A program made the translations under genes and the position numbers. This document shows, one piece after another, positions 26,525 to 32,806 of a stretch of 64,000 nt of DNA. Within the stretch, counting starts at the first letter, position 1, and every line of letters starts with the position of its first letter. The notes below the pieces were generated by a model. The model ran no database searches and was not told the origin of the DNA. It saw only the letters and a program-made list of their open reading frames with translations. Source of the stretch: Alphaproteobacteria bacterium (GTDB lineage Bacteria > Pseudomonadota > Alphaproteobacteria > Micropepsales > Micropepsaceae); contig JAICHV010000002.1 in the NCBI GenBank assembly GCA_025924715.1, forward strand, positions 62,001-126,000, in the 5' to 3' direction.

Positions 26525-26555
26525 AGCATAAAACCTAAAGTCGCTAGAGGGTCAA
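26525..26555 (-). promoter_or_regulatory. MerR-type promoter of the czc operon (19-bp spacer)
   Basis: On the minus strand TTGACC (26550-26555) and TATGCT (26525-26530) are separated by 19 bases, the over-long spacer that MerR activators correct by bending DNA. The spacer CTCTAGCGACTTTAGGTTT resembles ZntR/CadR/PbrR operators (CCCT..TAG...CT..TAGG). It lies between the divergent merR-like gene and the operon it should activate. Confidence 0.85.
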
Positions 26556-26584
26556 GCGCCCAGGCGAACCATAGGGTCAGTCCC

Positions 26585-27079
26585 ATGAAGAAGTTCTTTA
26601 CCATCGGAGATTTGGCTGTCAGGTCCGCTACGAAGGTCCCCACCATCCGCTTTTACGAGCAAGAAGGCCTTATGCCGGTTCCTGACCGCACCTCCGGTGG
26701 CCAGAGGCGATACGACGAACTGCACGCAAAGCGGTTGGATTTTATTCGCCACGCCCGCGAACTCGGTTTTCCGCTAGACGCGGTTCGGGAATTGCTGCGG
26801 CTTTCCGACCAGCCAGAACAATCTTGCGAGAGCGTGGACCGCGTGGCCCGGGAGGTGCTCGCAGATGTGGATGCCAAGATCGAGCGTTTGCTTTCCCTGC
26901 AGACGGAATTGCGGCGCATGGTGCGCCAAGGGCGTCACGGCAAGATCGCAGAATGCCGGGTGATCGAAGTGCTTGCGGACCACAGTCATTCCCACTGCTT
27001 GGGAACCGAACACCCAGCCGCCCCAAAGACAAAAGCTCGCGCGAAGGTACGCACTTCAAGGGTAGTCGCGACTAGGTGA
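26585..27079 (+). CDS. MerR family metal-responsive regulator (ZntR/CadR/PbrR-like)
   Basis: A 164-residue MerR protein. The winged helix (FTIGDLAVRSATKVPTIRFY, YEQEGLMPVPDRTSGGQRRY) is followed by a dimerisation helix and a metal-binding end. Candidate ligands are Cys81 (QSCESVDR), Cys124 (AECRVIE) and Cys138 within a His-rich stretch (DHSHSHC), like the three-cysteine arrangement of Pb/Cd/Zn sensors. The ATG at 26585 is the first residue of the conserved domain. It is divergent from the czc operon and ends eight bases inside the end of the relaxase gene. Confidence 0.9.
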   Translation: MKKFFTIGDLAVRSATKVPTIRFYEQEGLMPVPDRTSGGQRRYDELHAKRLDFIRHARELGFPLDAVRELLRLSDQPEQSCESVDRVAREVLADVDAKIERLLSLQTELRRMVRQGRHGKIAECRVIEVLADHSHSHCLGTEHPAAPKTKARAKVRTSRVVATR

Positions 27080-29024
27080 TCGACTGCCCGCGCGAACGCC
27101 CAAGCGTCCAGGAGATTGCATCGCCGCGCATCATGCCGCGCACGCTCTTACCCAATTCGCGGGCCAGCACCGGCCGCCAAGGAACAAGCGTAAAATCCCG
27201 CGCTTTCTCAATGACGGCGAACTTGCCGCTGACGAGCTGGACCGGCTCGCGGTAGACGCCCTCAATAGTTCCACCGGCAGCAGGTATATAGCGTTTGCCG
27301 ATAGCGTCGGCATAGGCCGCGCCGGTTTCGGTAAGTTCCTGCGCCTGCAAGTGGGTGAGCATGTCGCGCCGGTAGAACGTGCGCCCGGCTTCTTCGCGGG
27401 CGAGTCCTTCGGCTATCAACCAGGCGCGACGCTGACGCAGGGCCGTTTGCAATTCCTGGCCGAACCCGCCGTCATGCGCGGGCGTCGGGTTCTCCGCCAT
27501 CAGCTCCTGATCCAACCAAGTGCGGGCGCGCCGCTTGGCCAGATCGTCCAAGGGCACGGGCGACAAGAGTTCTACTTTCGCCCCGGCGCGGTCAGCATCG
27601 AATTGCGCGCCACGCTCGGCGTGGTCCTTGGCTATCGTCCAGGAGCCGTCCGGCTTGCGCTCCGTCAGCCCTGCCACACGCCGCATCGCCTCCAGGCGCC
27701 GGACATGGGCCGTGATAAATTCAGGCCGGGCTTGCGGGTCGTAGGCTTGGTGCAAAGCTGCACTGTAGGTTCCGCCATGGCGCTCCGCGAGGGCGGCCAC
27801 CGTCTGGTCCACCTGGCGTTGCTGCGTGTCCGCGCCGCCCAGCCGGACAATTGTGCCAGGCATCACCGCCCCATCTGCGTTCTCCGGCACTTCGGCGTAA
27901 TGCAACCGACCGTCCAGACCGTCCACCAGAAGGTAGTGCCGGCCTTCACCAGCATCGCTCAAGGCGCGGGTTACGACCCGGCCTGTGACAGCCCCGTCGC
28001 CGTGCCTCCCGAATATCGCCAAGTCCGCAAGGCTGCGATCCATCGACCGCATCGCCATTTCCCGGTGCATGGTCTTGATGATATCGGCGCGCTCGCCCAT
28101 GTCCCGCAGCGTGGTTTCCAAATCGGCGGACAACCGCCATTGCCCCGGTGCGGTTTCTTCGGCCAGGCCCATGCGGCTCAAAGTCTGGAGCCGCCCCGCC
28201 CAATGCGGACGCGCCACGCCCCAACCGCCATCCGCCAGTGAGACTTCCCCTTCCGGGCTAGCCGCCCGGCGCAGTGCCCGGTCCAGGTGGGTCAATCGCT
28301 CCTGCGACACTTGCCGGGCAAAGCGGTCCTCAATCTCAAGATCAGTCCGGGGTCCAAGGTCGAGGGTCACGATCTCGGCGGCGCGCTCGCGCATGCCATG
28401 GGCGATGTAGTCCCGCGCTATCACAAGATCCTGCCCCAGATCGTCCCGGCCCCGCAGCACGATATGGGTGTGGGGATGGCCGGTGTTGTGGTGATCGACC
28501 GCCACCCAATCCAGGCTGGTCCCCAGATCGGCTTCCATGCGGGCCATCAACTTACGCACGAACGGCTTGAGGTCGGGATATTCGCCGGCATCTTCCGCCG
28601 ACACGATGAAACGGAACTGGTGGCGGTCCCCGCCACCGCGCTCCAAAAAGTCCTTGCCGTCTGACCGGTCGGTGTCGCGTCCGTATAGCTCGCCTGGTCT
28701 GCCGTCCTGGGTAACGCCGTCGCGCTGGATGTAGCGCATGTGGAGCGCCGCCGCTTTCGCCCCGGTGCCGCGCATTTTCACGATGCGGGTTTTGATGATG
28801 ACGCGGCGTGACCGGAAGGCCGACAACTTGTCTCGGCTGGCGAGGACTTTGCCCGCCCCAAATCCCCGCGCGATCCGGCTGCCCTGGAACTTGCTCGTCC
28901 CGGAACGGTCTGGCCCGGCCAAAGCGGCGGCCCGAAGCACCCGCTGTAGGTAGCTCTTGCCGCGACCGCCGCCGCTGGAGCGGATGCGGCCGAGCCGTGG
29001 CTCGAAGTCGCGCTCGTCAGCCAT
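27072..29024 (-). CDS. Relaxase/mobilisation protein with DUF3363 domain (VirD2-like)
   Basis: A 650-residue relaxase that nicks at oriT and leads the transferred strand. The N-terminal half carries the three-histidine motif in DHHNTGHPHTHIVLRG (~residues 172-187) and the preceding region QFRFIVSAEDAGEYPDLKPF. The C-terminal half is DUF3363. The catalytic tyrosine is probably in the MRYIQRDGV stretch (~95). The ATG at 29024 begins MADERDFEPRLGRIR. A candidate oriT lies 60-100 bases upstream. Confidence 0.92.
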   Translation of the reverse strand: MADERDFEPRLGRIRSSGGGRGKSYLQRVLRAAALAGPDRSGTSKFQGSRIARGFGAGKVLASRDKLSAFRSRRVIIKTRIVKMRGTGAKAAALHMRYIQRDGVTQDGRPGELYGRDTDRSDGKDFLERGGGDRHQFRFIVSAEDAGEYPDLKPFVRKLMARMEADLGTSLDWVAVDHHNTGHPHTHIVLRGRDDLGQDLVIARDYIAHGMRERAAEIVTLDLGPRTDLEIEDRFARQVSQERLTHLDRALRRAASPEGEVSLADGGWGVARPHWAGRLQTLSRMGLAEETAPGQWRLSADLETTLRDMGERADIIKTMHREMAMRSMDRSLADLAIFGRHGDGAVTGRVVTRALSDAGEGRHYLLVDGLDGRLHYAEVPENADGAVMPGTIVRLGGADTQQRQVDQTVAALAERHGGTYSAALHQAYDPQARPEFITAHVRRLEAMRRVAGLTERKPDGSWTIAKDHAERGAQFDADRAGAKVELLSPVPLDDLAKRRARTWLDQELMAENPTPAHDGGFGQELQTALRQRRAWLIAEGLAREEAGRTFYRRDMLTHLQAQELTETGAAYADAIGKRYIPAAGGTIEGVYREPVQLVSGKFAVIEKARDFTLVPWRPVLARELGKSVRGMMRGDAISWTLGRSRGQSIT

Positions 29025-29031
29025 GGTGCCA

Positions 29032-29059
29032 CCGTTGCACCGCGCGAGATGGCCGTTGC
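29032..29059. repeat. Direct repeat CCGTTGCAC between candidate oriT and relaxase gene
   Basis: Two identical copies of CCGTTGCAC at 29032-29040 and 29051-29059, 19 bases apart, lie in the relaxase leader. The sequence GGCACCAT of the oriT palindrome recurs once more across the relaxase start codon on the minus strand. This suggests binding sites for a relaxosome or autoregulatory protein. Confidence 0.45.
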
Positions 29060-29085
29060 ACCCCCAAAATAGATGTGCAGACAAC

Positions 29086-29120
29086 AAGATGGTGCCCGCG
29101 TGGCACCATCGCTTTATCTT
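29086..29120 (+). promoter_or_regulatory. Candidate origin of transfer (oriT): inverted repeat plus nic-like sequence
   Basis: A perfect nine-base inverted repeat GATGGTGCC-N5-GGCACCATC (29086-29108) is followed four bases later by TATCTTGCCC. The IncP oriT nick region reads TATCCTGCCC and also sits just 3' of an inverted repeat, so the layout and nine of ten bases agree. The predicted nick would be after G29119 on the plus strand. It lies directly upstream of the relaxase gene. This is a pattern match, not proof. Confidence 0.5.
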
Positions 29121-29181
29121 GCCCTACCGCGAATTTTTCTCTGCCTGTCTGAGTCCGGCGCAATTTCACGGCGAAAACCCT

Positions 29182-29820
29182 TCAGTGATTGGGCTGGGAC
29201 AGCGGCACAAAGAGTGCGCTGTGCGTGTTCAGGGACACGAAAAGCGCCTCGGAATGTGCCCGCGAGCGTGGCGCAGCCACGCGAGGAGTCAGGCCAAGAA
29301 CGGGCTGTCCAACGCTGGAAAACGCCGTCTCCGCACCTGGCGCGATCTTGGCAACATAGGCCAAAGTCTCGTTGGGGAGCGGGCGTTGCCGCAGCAGAAA
29401 ATCGTCAAATCTGCCTGGCCCGGCATTGTAGGCGGCGAACATACCGGGGTAGCCGTAGCGCCGATACATCTGCTGCAGATAGGCGGCACCGGCGGTGATA
29501 TTGTCGGCTGGCGCGTAAGGATCGGCACCCAAACCCAGTTGCTTGCGCAGATCGCTATAGGTGCGCGGCATCACCTGCATCAACCCCATGGCCCCCGCGG
29601 ACGATGTGATGGGCCTGCCATTGAGCATGGTCTTGCCGCCGCTTTCGCGGGCCATGACGGCATTCAGCCAGGCTTCCGGCAACGCGAACGTCGAAGCGGC
29701 TCTGGCCACCATGGGCTGCCATTGCGCGACACCTTTGTGCGGCTGGGCGGGAGTTGCGTACGGTGAACACTGCGCCGAAATGATGAGCGCACATCCGGAG
29801 AACAAGTTCAGAAGGTCCAT
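29182..29820 (-). CDS. Lytic transglycosylase of the conjugation system (VirB1-like)
   Basis: A 212-residue SLT-family muramidase that opens peptidoglycan for the mating channel. A signal peptide (residues ~1-18) is followed by the catalytic region: Glu59 in NAVMARESGG, then AGAMGLMQVMPRTY and a YPGMFAAYNAGPGR motif. The ATG at 29820 overlaps the end of traF by 13 bases; the longer open frame upstream runs inside traF and is rejected. It is separated from the relaxase gene by the candidate oriT. Confidence 0.9.
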   Translation of the reverse strand: MDLLNLFSGCALIISAQCSPYATPAQPHKGVAQWQPMVARAASTFALPEAWLNAVMARESGGKTMLNGRPITSSAGAMGLMQVMPRTYSDLRKQLGLGADPYAPADNITAGAAYLQQMYRRYGYPGMFAAYNAGPGRFDDFLLRQRPLPNETLAYVAKIAPGAETAFSSVGQPVLGLTPRVAAPRSRAHSEALFVSLNTHSALFVPLSQPNH

Positions 29821-30305
29821 AGCGGTGCGATCCTTTCGATGACGTTGGCGACCGGAACCGGCCCGAAATACCGGCTGTCGAAAGACGTTGGCGCGCTGGT
29901 GATGAGAAATATCTGACCGGGTTTGAGGTCGATGCAGCCGGTCCAGACCGGCAATGCGCGACCCAACGAGTCCTGCCAAAGCGCCCTTGCGACGGTACGA
30001 CCATTGATGGTGACTGCTTGCCCAGCGCGGCAAACATGATCGCCGGACGAAGCGGCAACGCGCTTCACCATCGGCACGAAACGCGGCAGGTATCCTCGGG
30101 CAGCGGCCAAGTCGGCGGCGGCGCGCGGCGCATGGACGAAGACCCAGGCTCCGCTTTCGACGCCTGCGAAGACGCGGCGATACAGGCCAATGGGCGCGCT
30201 ATGCGTGACGTTCCACACCACAAGTGGGCGTGGTATCGCCACCAATTCGATCAAGCATCCTGCTACGAGCGCGCCAGCCGCGAGGCTAAGCGCGCGGTGC
30301 CGCAT
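29808..30305 (-). CDS. traF: Conjugal transfer signal peptidase TraF (S26 family)
   Basis: A 165-residue S26-type peptidase. In IncP plasmids TraF matures and cyclises the TrbC pilin. A membrane helix (~8-28) precedes Ser36 in NVTHSAPIGLYRR, and Lys81 in PMVKRVAA completes the serine-lysine dyad. The C-terminal SFDSRYFGPVPVANVIERI is also typical. It overlaps the HTH gene upstream by 20 bases and the transglycosylase gene downstream. Confidence 0.92.
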   Translation of the reverse strand: MRHRALSLAAGALVAGCLIELVAIPRPLVVWNVTHSAPIGLYRRVFAGVESGAWVFVHAPRAAADLAAARGYLPRFVPMVKRVAASSGDHVCRAGQAVTINGRTVARALWQDSLGRALPVWTGCIDLKPGQIFLITSAPTSFDSRYFGPVPVANVIERIAPLWTF

Positions 30306-30522
30306 CGGTCCGGGTCATGGCATGAGTATTCGACCACGCCTCAAGATCAGCGATATGATAGCGGATGTATCGGCCGTGCTTGCGGTAGGCCGGGCCTTCG
30401 CCGTTCTGCCGCATGCGCTCCAGTGTGCGCCATGACAATTTGACGAAATCCGCGGCCTGCACTGGGGTGTAAAAGGGGCTTTGAGAGCGCGCCGACGACG
30501 CGCCCGGTTTTGCTTCCATCAT
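30286..30522 (-). CDS. Excisionase-like helix-turn-helix protein (second)
   Basis: A 78-residue HTH_17/AlpA-like protein: FYTPVQAADFVKLSWRTLER, then QNGEGPAYRKHGRYIRYHIA with DLEAWS. It may act as an excision factor or a local regulator. It overlaps the start of traF, so the two are co-expressed. In related elements the parA/repA/DUF2840 block usually lies close to this gene; here it is missing. Confidence 0.8.
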   Translation of the reverse strand: MMEAKPGASSARSQSPFYTPVQAADFVKLSWRTLERMRQNGEGPAYRKHGRYIRYHIADLEAWSNTHAMTRTDAAPRA

Positions 30523-30590
30523 ACAAACGCCTCACCATTTTTGTTTGAGGTGGGCGCGACAACGGGAGCTGCCGAGCCCCCCGGATGAAC

Positions 30591-30651
30591 ACTGGCGCAC
30601 TGCCGCGGACCTGAGCACTGGCGAACTTTGCGAGTCATGAGATTCGCCAGT
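30591..30651. repeat. ACTGGCG repeats, two direct and one inverted
   Basis: ACTGGCG occurs at 30591-30597 and 30617-30623, and its complement at 30645-30651. The second and third form a perfect nine-base inverted repeat ACTGGCGAA-N17-TTCGCCAGT. It lies upstream of the HTH-traF operon and may be a regulator binding site or a remnant of an iteron or partition site. Confidence 0.45.
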
Positions 30652-30667
30652 TGGATCGTAAAGACGA

Positions 30668-30692
30668 GGCCCCCGCGCGATGCGCGGGGGCC
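30668..30692 (-). terminator. Hairpin terminator after the second DUF736 gene
   Basis: An 11-bp perfect stem GGCCCCCGCGC with a three-base loop begins ten bases after the DUF736 stop. On the minus strand it is followed by a weak T-rich run (TCGTCTTTAC). The very stable stem and its position support termination. Confidence 0.6.
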
Positions 30693-30701
30693 GGGTCGGC
30701 G

Positions 30702-31025
30702 TTAGTCTGCCGGGTTCCAGATGACGGCGAACACACTGTCGTCATCCTGTCCTGCGGCGCGGCCCAGATTGGCGTAGAGCTTCTTGGGCCCAAACGCTGG
30801 GTCGGCAAGGCTCAGCGAGACATAGTCCTCGCCGGACGTTTTGCCCTTGCGGACCCAGCCTGCGCCGATTTCGACGGCTTGGCTGTAGATGCGGTAGTCC
30901 GGCTGGGTGTCGCCATTCTTGGCGTTGTTCTGGAGGATTTCGACCGGGGCTCGGAAGGAAAGCGTCTTAAGCTGGCCCTTGAAATTGCCGTCCTTGGACT
31001 TGGTGACATGACCGATAGCAGGCAT
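30702..31025 (-). CDS. DUF736 family protein (second copy)
   Basis: A 107-residue DUF736 protein: MPAIGHVTKSKDGNFKGQLK, YRIYSQAVEIGAGWVRKGKT and VSLSLADPAFGPKKLYANLG. It is diverged from the copy at 6712-7041, so this is an old duplication or two separate lineages. The ATG at 31025 matches the family start; an in-frame ATG at 31037 is possible. It has a long structured leader with a 14-bp inverted repeat. The function is unknown. Confidence 0.85.
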   Translation of the reverse strand: MPAIGHVTKSKDGNFKGQLKTLSFRAPVEILQNNAKNGDTQPDYRIYSQAVEIGAGWVRKGKTSGEDYVSLSLADPAFGPKKLYANLGRAAGQDDDSVFAVIWNPAD

Positions 31026-31138
31026 TGCAGTCTCCATTTGGTGTCGCGGGAGACCATTCTCCCTTGCGATGGCGAACCGTTTCGGGCGGCGGATGGGCAC
31101 CCGAACCTGTAAGGCTGGAGCGCAGCGGAAGACCGGAG

Positions 31139-31230
31139 CAGACAGGTTTTTTGGAAAGGCGAAGCCTTGGGCGCGAGGAGCCGCGCGCAAGCACCGAAGG
31201 GGCGAGCACGGTGGGGAAAAAACCTGTCTG
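31139..31230 (-). repeat. Long leader hairpin upstream of the DUF736 gene
   Basis: A perfect 14-base inverted repeat CAGACAGGTTTTTT (31139-31152) and its complement (31217-31230) encloses 64 bases that are themselves rich in GC stems. It lies in the untranslated leader of the DUF736 gene. Parts of it (CGCGCGGCTCCTC and a CCCTTCGG-TGC block) recur in the leader of the ardC-like gene. Confidence 0.55.
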
Positions 31231-31576
31231 CGATGGTTTCGGAAGGCCCAGACCCGCCCGTAGGTTCTCGCCACCAGCAAGGGAGAAATGGCCCGACCGG
31301 CAAGATAATGGGGACAACGCCTGCATTCGGGCGTTCCGAGAAACGGCCGGCGCTAGGGCGGATCACGCCCTTCCATCACGCGGCAAAATGCACCGCGCCC
31401 GCGGCCAGACTGCCGCATATCGGCAAAAGGCGCATAGCGCAGAGGAGCAATAGCAATAGGCGAGATGATATACCGCCCAGCCTCTCGTTCGGGCAAAAGA
31501 GGCGGTTCGAATGTCAGCTTTGCGCCACAGGCGGCCATATCTGAGGCTTTACGTTAGGCGATATTACCTTTGACAA

Positions 31577-31596
31577 ACCCACCCCTAAAGGTGGGT
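31577..31596 (-). terminator. Possible terminator after ynfA
   Basis: A seven-base perfect stem ACCCACC/GGTGGGT with a six-base loop overlaps the last base of the ynfA stop codon on the minus strand. Only a short TTTG follows, so termination would be weak. Confidence 0.35.
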
Positions 31597-31928
31597 CAAG
31601 CGGCCATTGTGCGGGGGCCAAAAAGGATCACAGCCATGCCGACAAGGCAGATGGCAGCTCCGACGGCGTCCCATATGTCCGGCCTGTGGCCCTCGACCGT
31701 CCAGCCCCAGACAAGGGCGCAGGCGATATAGATGCCGCCATAGGCGGCGTAAGCCCGGCCAGCGAAAGGGCTATCCACCAGCGTCAGCAGATAGGCGAAC
31801 AGCGCCAGCGCCACCAAGCCGGGGATCAGCCACAGGGCCGACTTGCCCAGCCGCAACCAAGCCCAGAAGGCAAAGCAGCCCGAAATCTCCATCAACGCCG
31901 CGCCCAGAAAGGCTAGTATCGAGGTCAT
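31596..31928 (-). CDS. YnfA/UPF0060 family small membrane protein
   Basis: A 110-residue protein with four hydrophobic helices: [20 protein letters not shown], then [39 protein letters not shown] and a final [15 protein letters not shown]. This is the YnfA family, related in shape to small multidrug-resistance transporters. It overlaps the methyltransferase gene by four bases, and the pair looks like a small resistance cassette within the element. The start ATG is at 31928. Confidence 0.88.
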   Translation of the reverse strand: MTSILAFLGAALMEISGCFAFWAWLRLGKSALWLIPGLVALALFAYLLTLVDSPFAGRAYAAYGGIYIACALVWGWTVEGHRPDIWDAVGAAICLVGMAVILFGPRTMAA

Positions 31929-32536
31929 TTCCGGTGGAAGCCCGCGTATATGAAATCTTGAGTGGTCTGGAACGGGGTGTGGTGCTGTTCCGTGCCCTTC
32001 GTATAGAGGGCAAAATCCGGCCCCAGCCGCGCCGCTAGCGTGTCCGCGCTGTAGCGTTGGACCGGGAGCCCGCTGCACTTTTCCGGGCCTGTCATGGCGA
32101 AGGTGGACAGGATCACTGTAGAGCCGGGCACCGTTCCCTGCTTCAGTGCGCCTATGTAAGCGTCCTGCGCGCCACTGTCGGTCAGGAAATGAAACACCGC
32201 GCGATCATGCCAGATGTCCCAGGGGCGGGAAGGCTTCCACCGGGTTATGTCCGCAACGATGAATGCAACGTTGTTTGCGGCCGCGCCTATACGGTCCCGT
32301 GTACGGGAAAGCGCGACTTCGGAGATATCCAGCAACGTCAGGTCCGAATACCCCGCAATGAGCAGGTTATCGGCAAGCCGCGATGCACCTGCCCCAATGT
32401 CGATAATGGACACGCTCCGCATGGGCGCAGAAGCTTTGATGAGTTCAAACGAGGGGGTCTGACCTGTCTGATACCAGCTTACGTTGTCGCCCTTCGTGCT
32501 GTAGGCGCTGTCCCAATGTGCCTGACCTTCTGTCAT
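31925..32536 (-). CDS. Class I SAM-dependent methyltransferase
   Basis: A 203-residue methyltransferase with the motif I sequence [15 protein letters not shown] (~44-58), motif [16 protein letters not shown] and a post-motif region [12 protein letters not shown]. It has no obvious nucleic-acid domain and probably acts on a small molecule or metal(loid), for example in a detoxification role; this is inferred from size and from ynfA next door. It starts within the stop codon of a tiny upstream gene. Confidence 0.85.
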   Translation of the reverse strand: MTEGQAHWDSAYSTKGDNVSWYQTGQTPSFELIKASAPMRSVSIIDIGAGASRLADNLLIAGYSDLTLLDISEVALSRTRDRIGAAANNVAFIVADITRWKPSRPWDIWHDRAVFHFLTDSGAQDAYIGALKQGTVPGSTVILSTFAMTGPEKCSGLPVQRYSADTLAARLGPDFALYTKGTEQHHTPFQTTQDFIYAGFHRK

Positions 32537-32631
32537 CTCTTCAGACCCTTCGCCTTCGCCAGCCTGGCTTCAAAGCGCGCCTTGTCCTCGTCGCATTCGA
32601 GGTGCTTAGCAGCGGCTCCAAAGGCTTTCAT
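32533..32631 (-). CDS. Tiny protein (32 aa) coupled to the methyltransferase gene
   Basis: A short frame encodes a charged helix-forming peptide containing KHLECDEDKARFEARLAKAK. Its TGA overlaps the methyltransferase ATG in an ATGA junction, the usual mark of translational coupling. The ECDED...F...L pattern looks like a conserved motif rather than random sequence. There is no strong ribosome binding site. Function unknown; it could be a coupling leader or a small partner protein. Confidence 0.5.
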   Translation of the reverse strand: MKAFGAAAKHLECDEDKARFEARLAKAKGLKR

Positions 32632-32775
32632 AGGAGCTATCTGAACTGAGCCTGTTGTCATCTTAGCAGAAGTACTTCTATCGCCGGAAGCGGGCCAGAT
32701 CCCATTTTTGGGGCATCAGCGGACAGTCTTAGTACATATTCGGTAGCGGACCGAGCGACGATCGGAATAAGAAAT

Positions 32776-32799
32776 GCCGCCCCGCCGTGGCGGGGCGGC
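32776..32799 (-). terminator. Terminator after parB
   Basis: A perfect 11-base stem GCCGCCCCGCC with a two-base centre starts seven bases after the parB stop and is followed on the minus strand by ATTTCTTATT. Position and stability support a rho-independent terminator. Confidence 0.65.
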
Positions 32800-32806
32800 G
32801 AAATTA

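Noticed and set aside
27351-28241. 296-codon plus-strand frame opposite the relaxase
   Set aside because: It has no domain signature and lies wholly within the strong minus-strand DUF3363 relaxase gene.
31495-31520. GGTTCGAAT resembling a tRNA T-loop
   Set aside because: The flanking bases do not pair as a T-stem and no acceptor or anticodon arms can be built.
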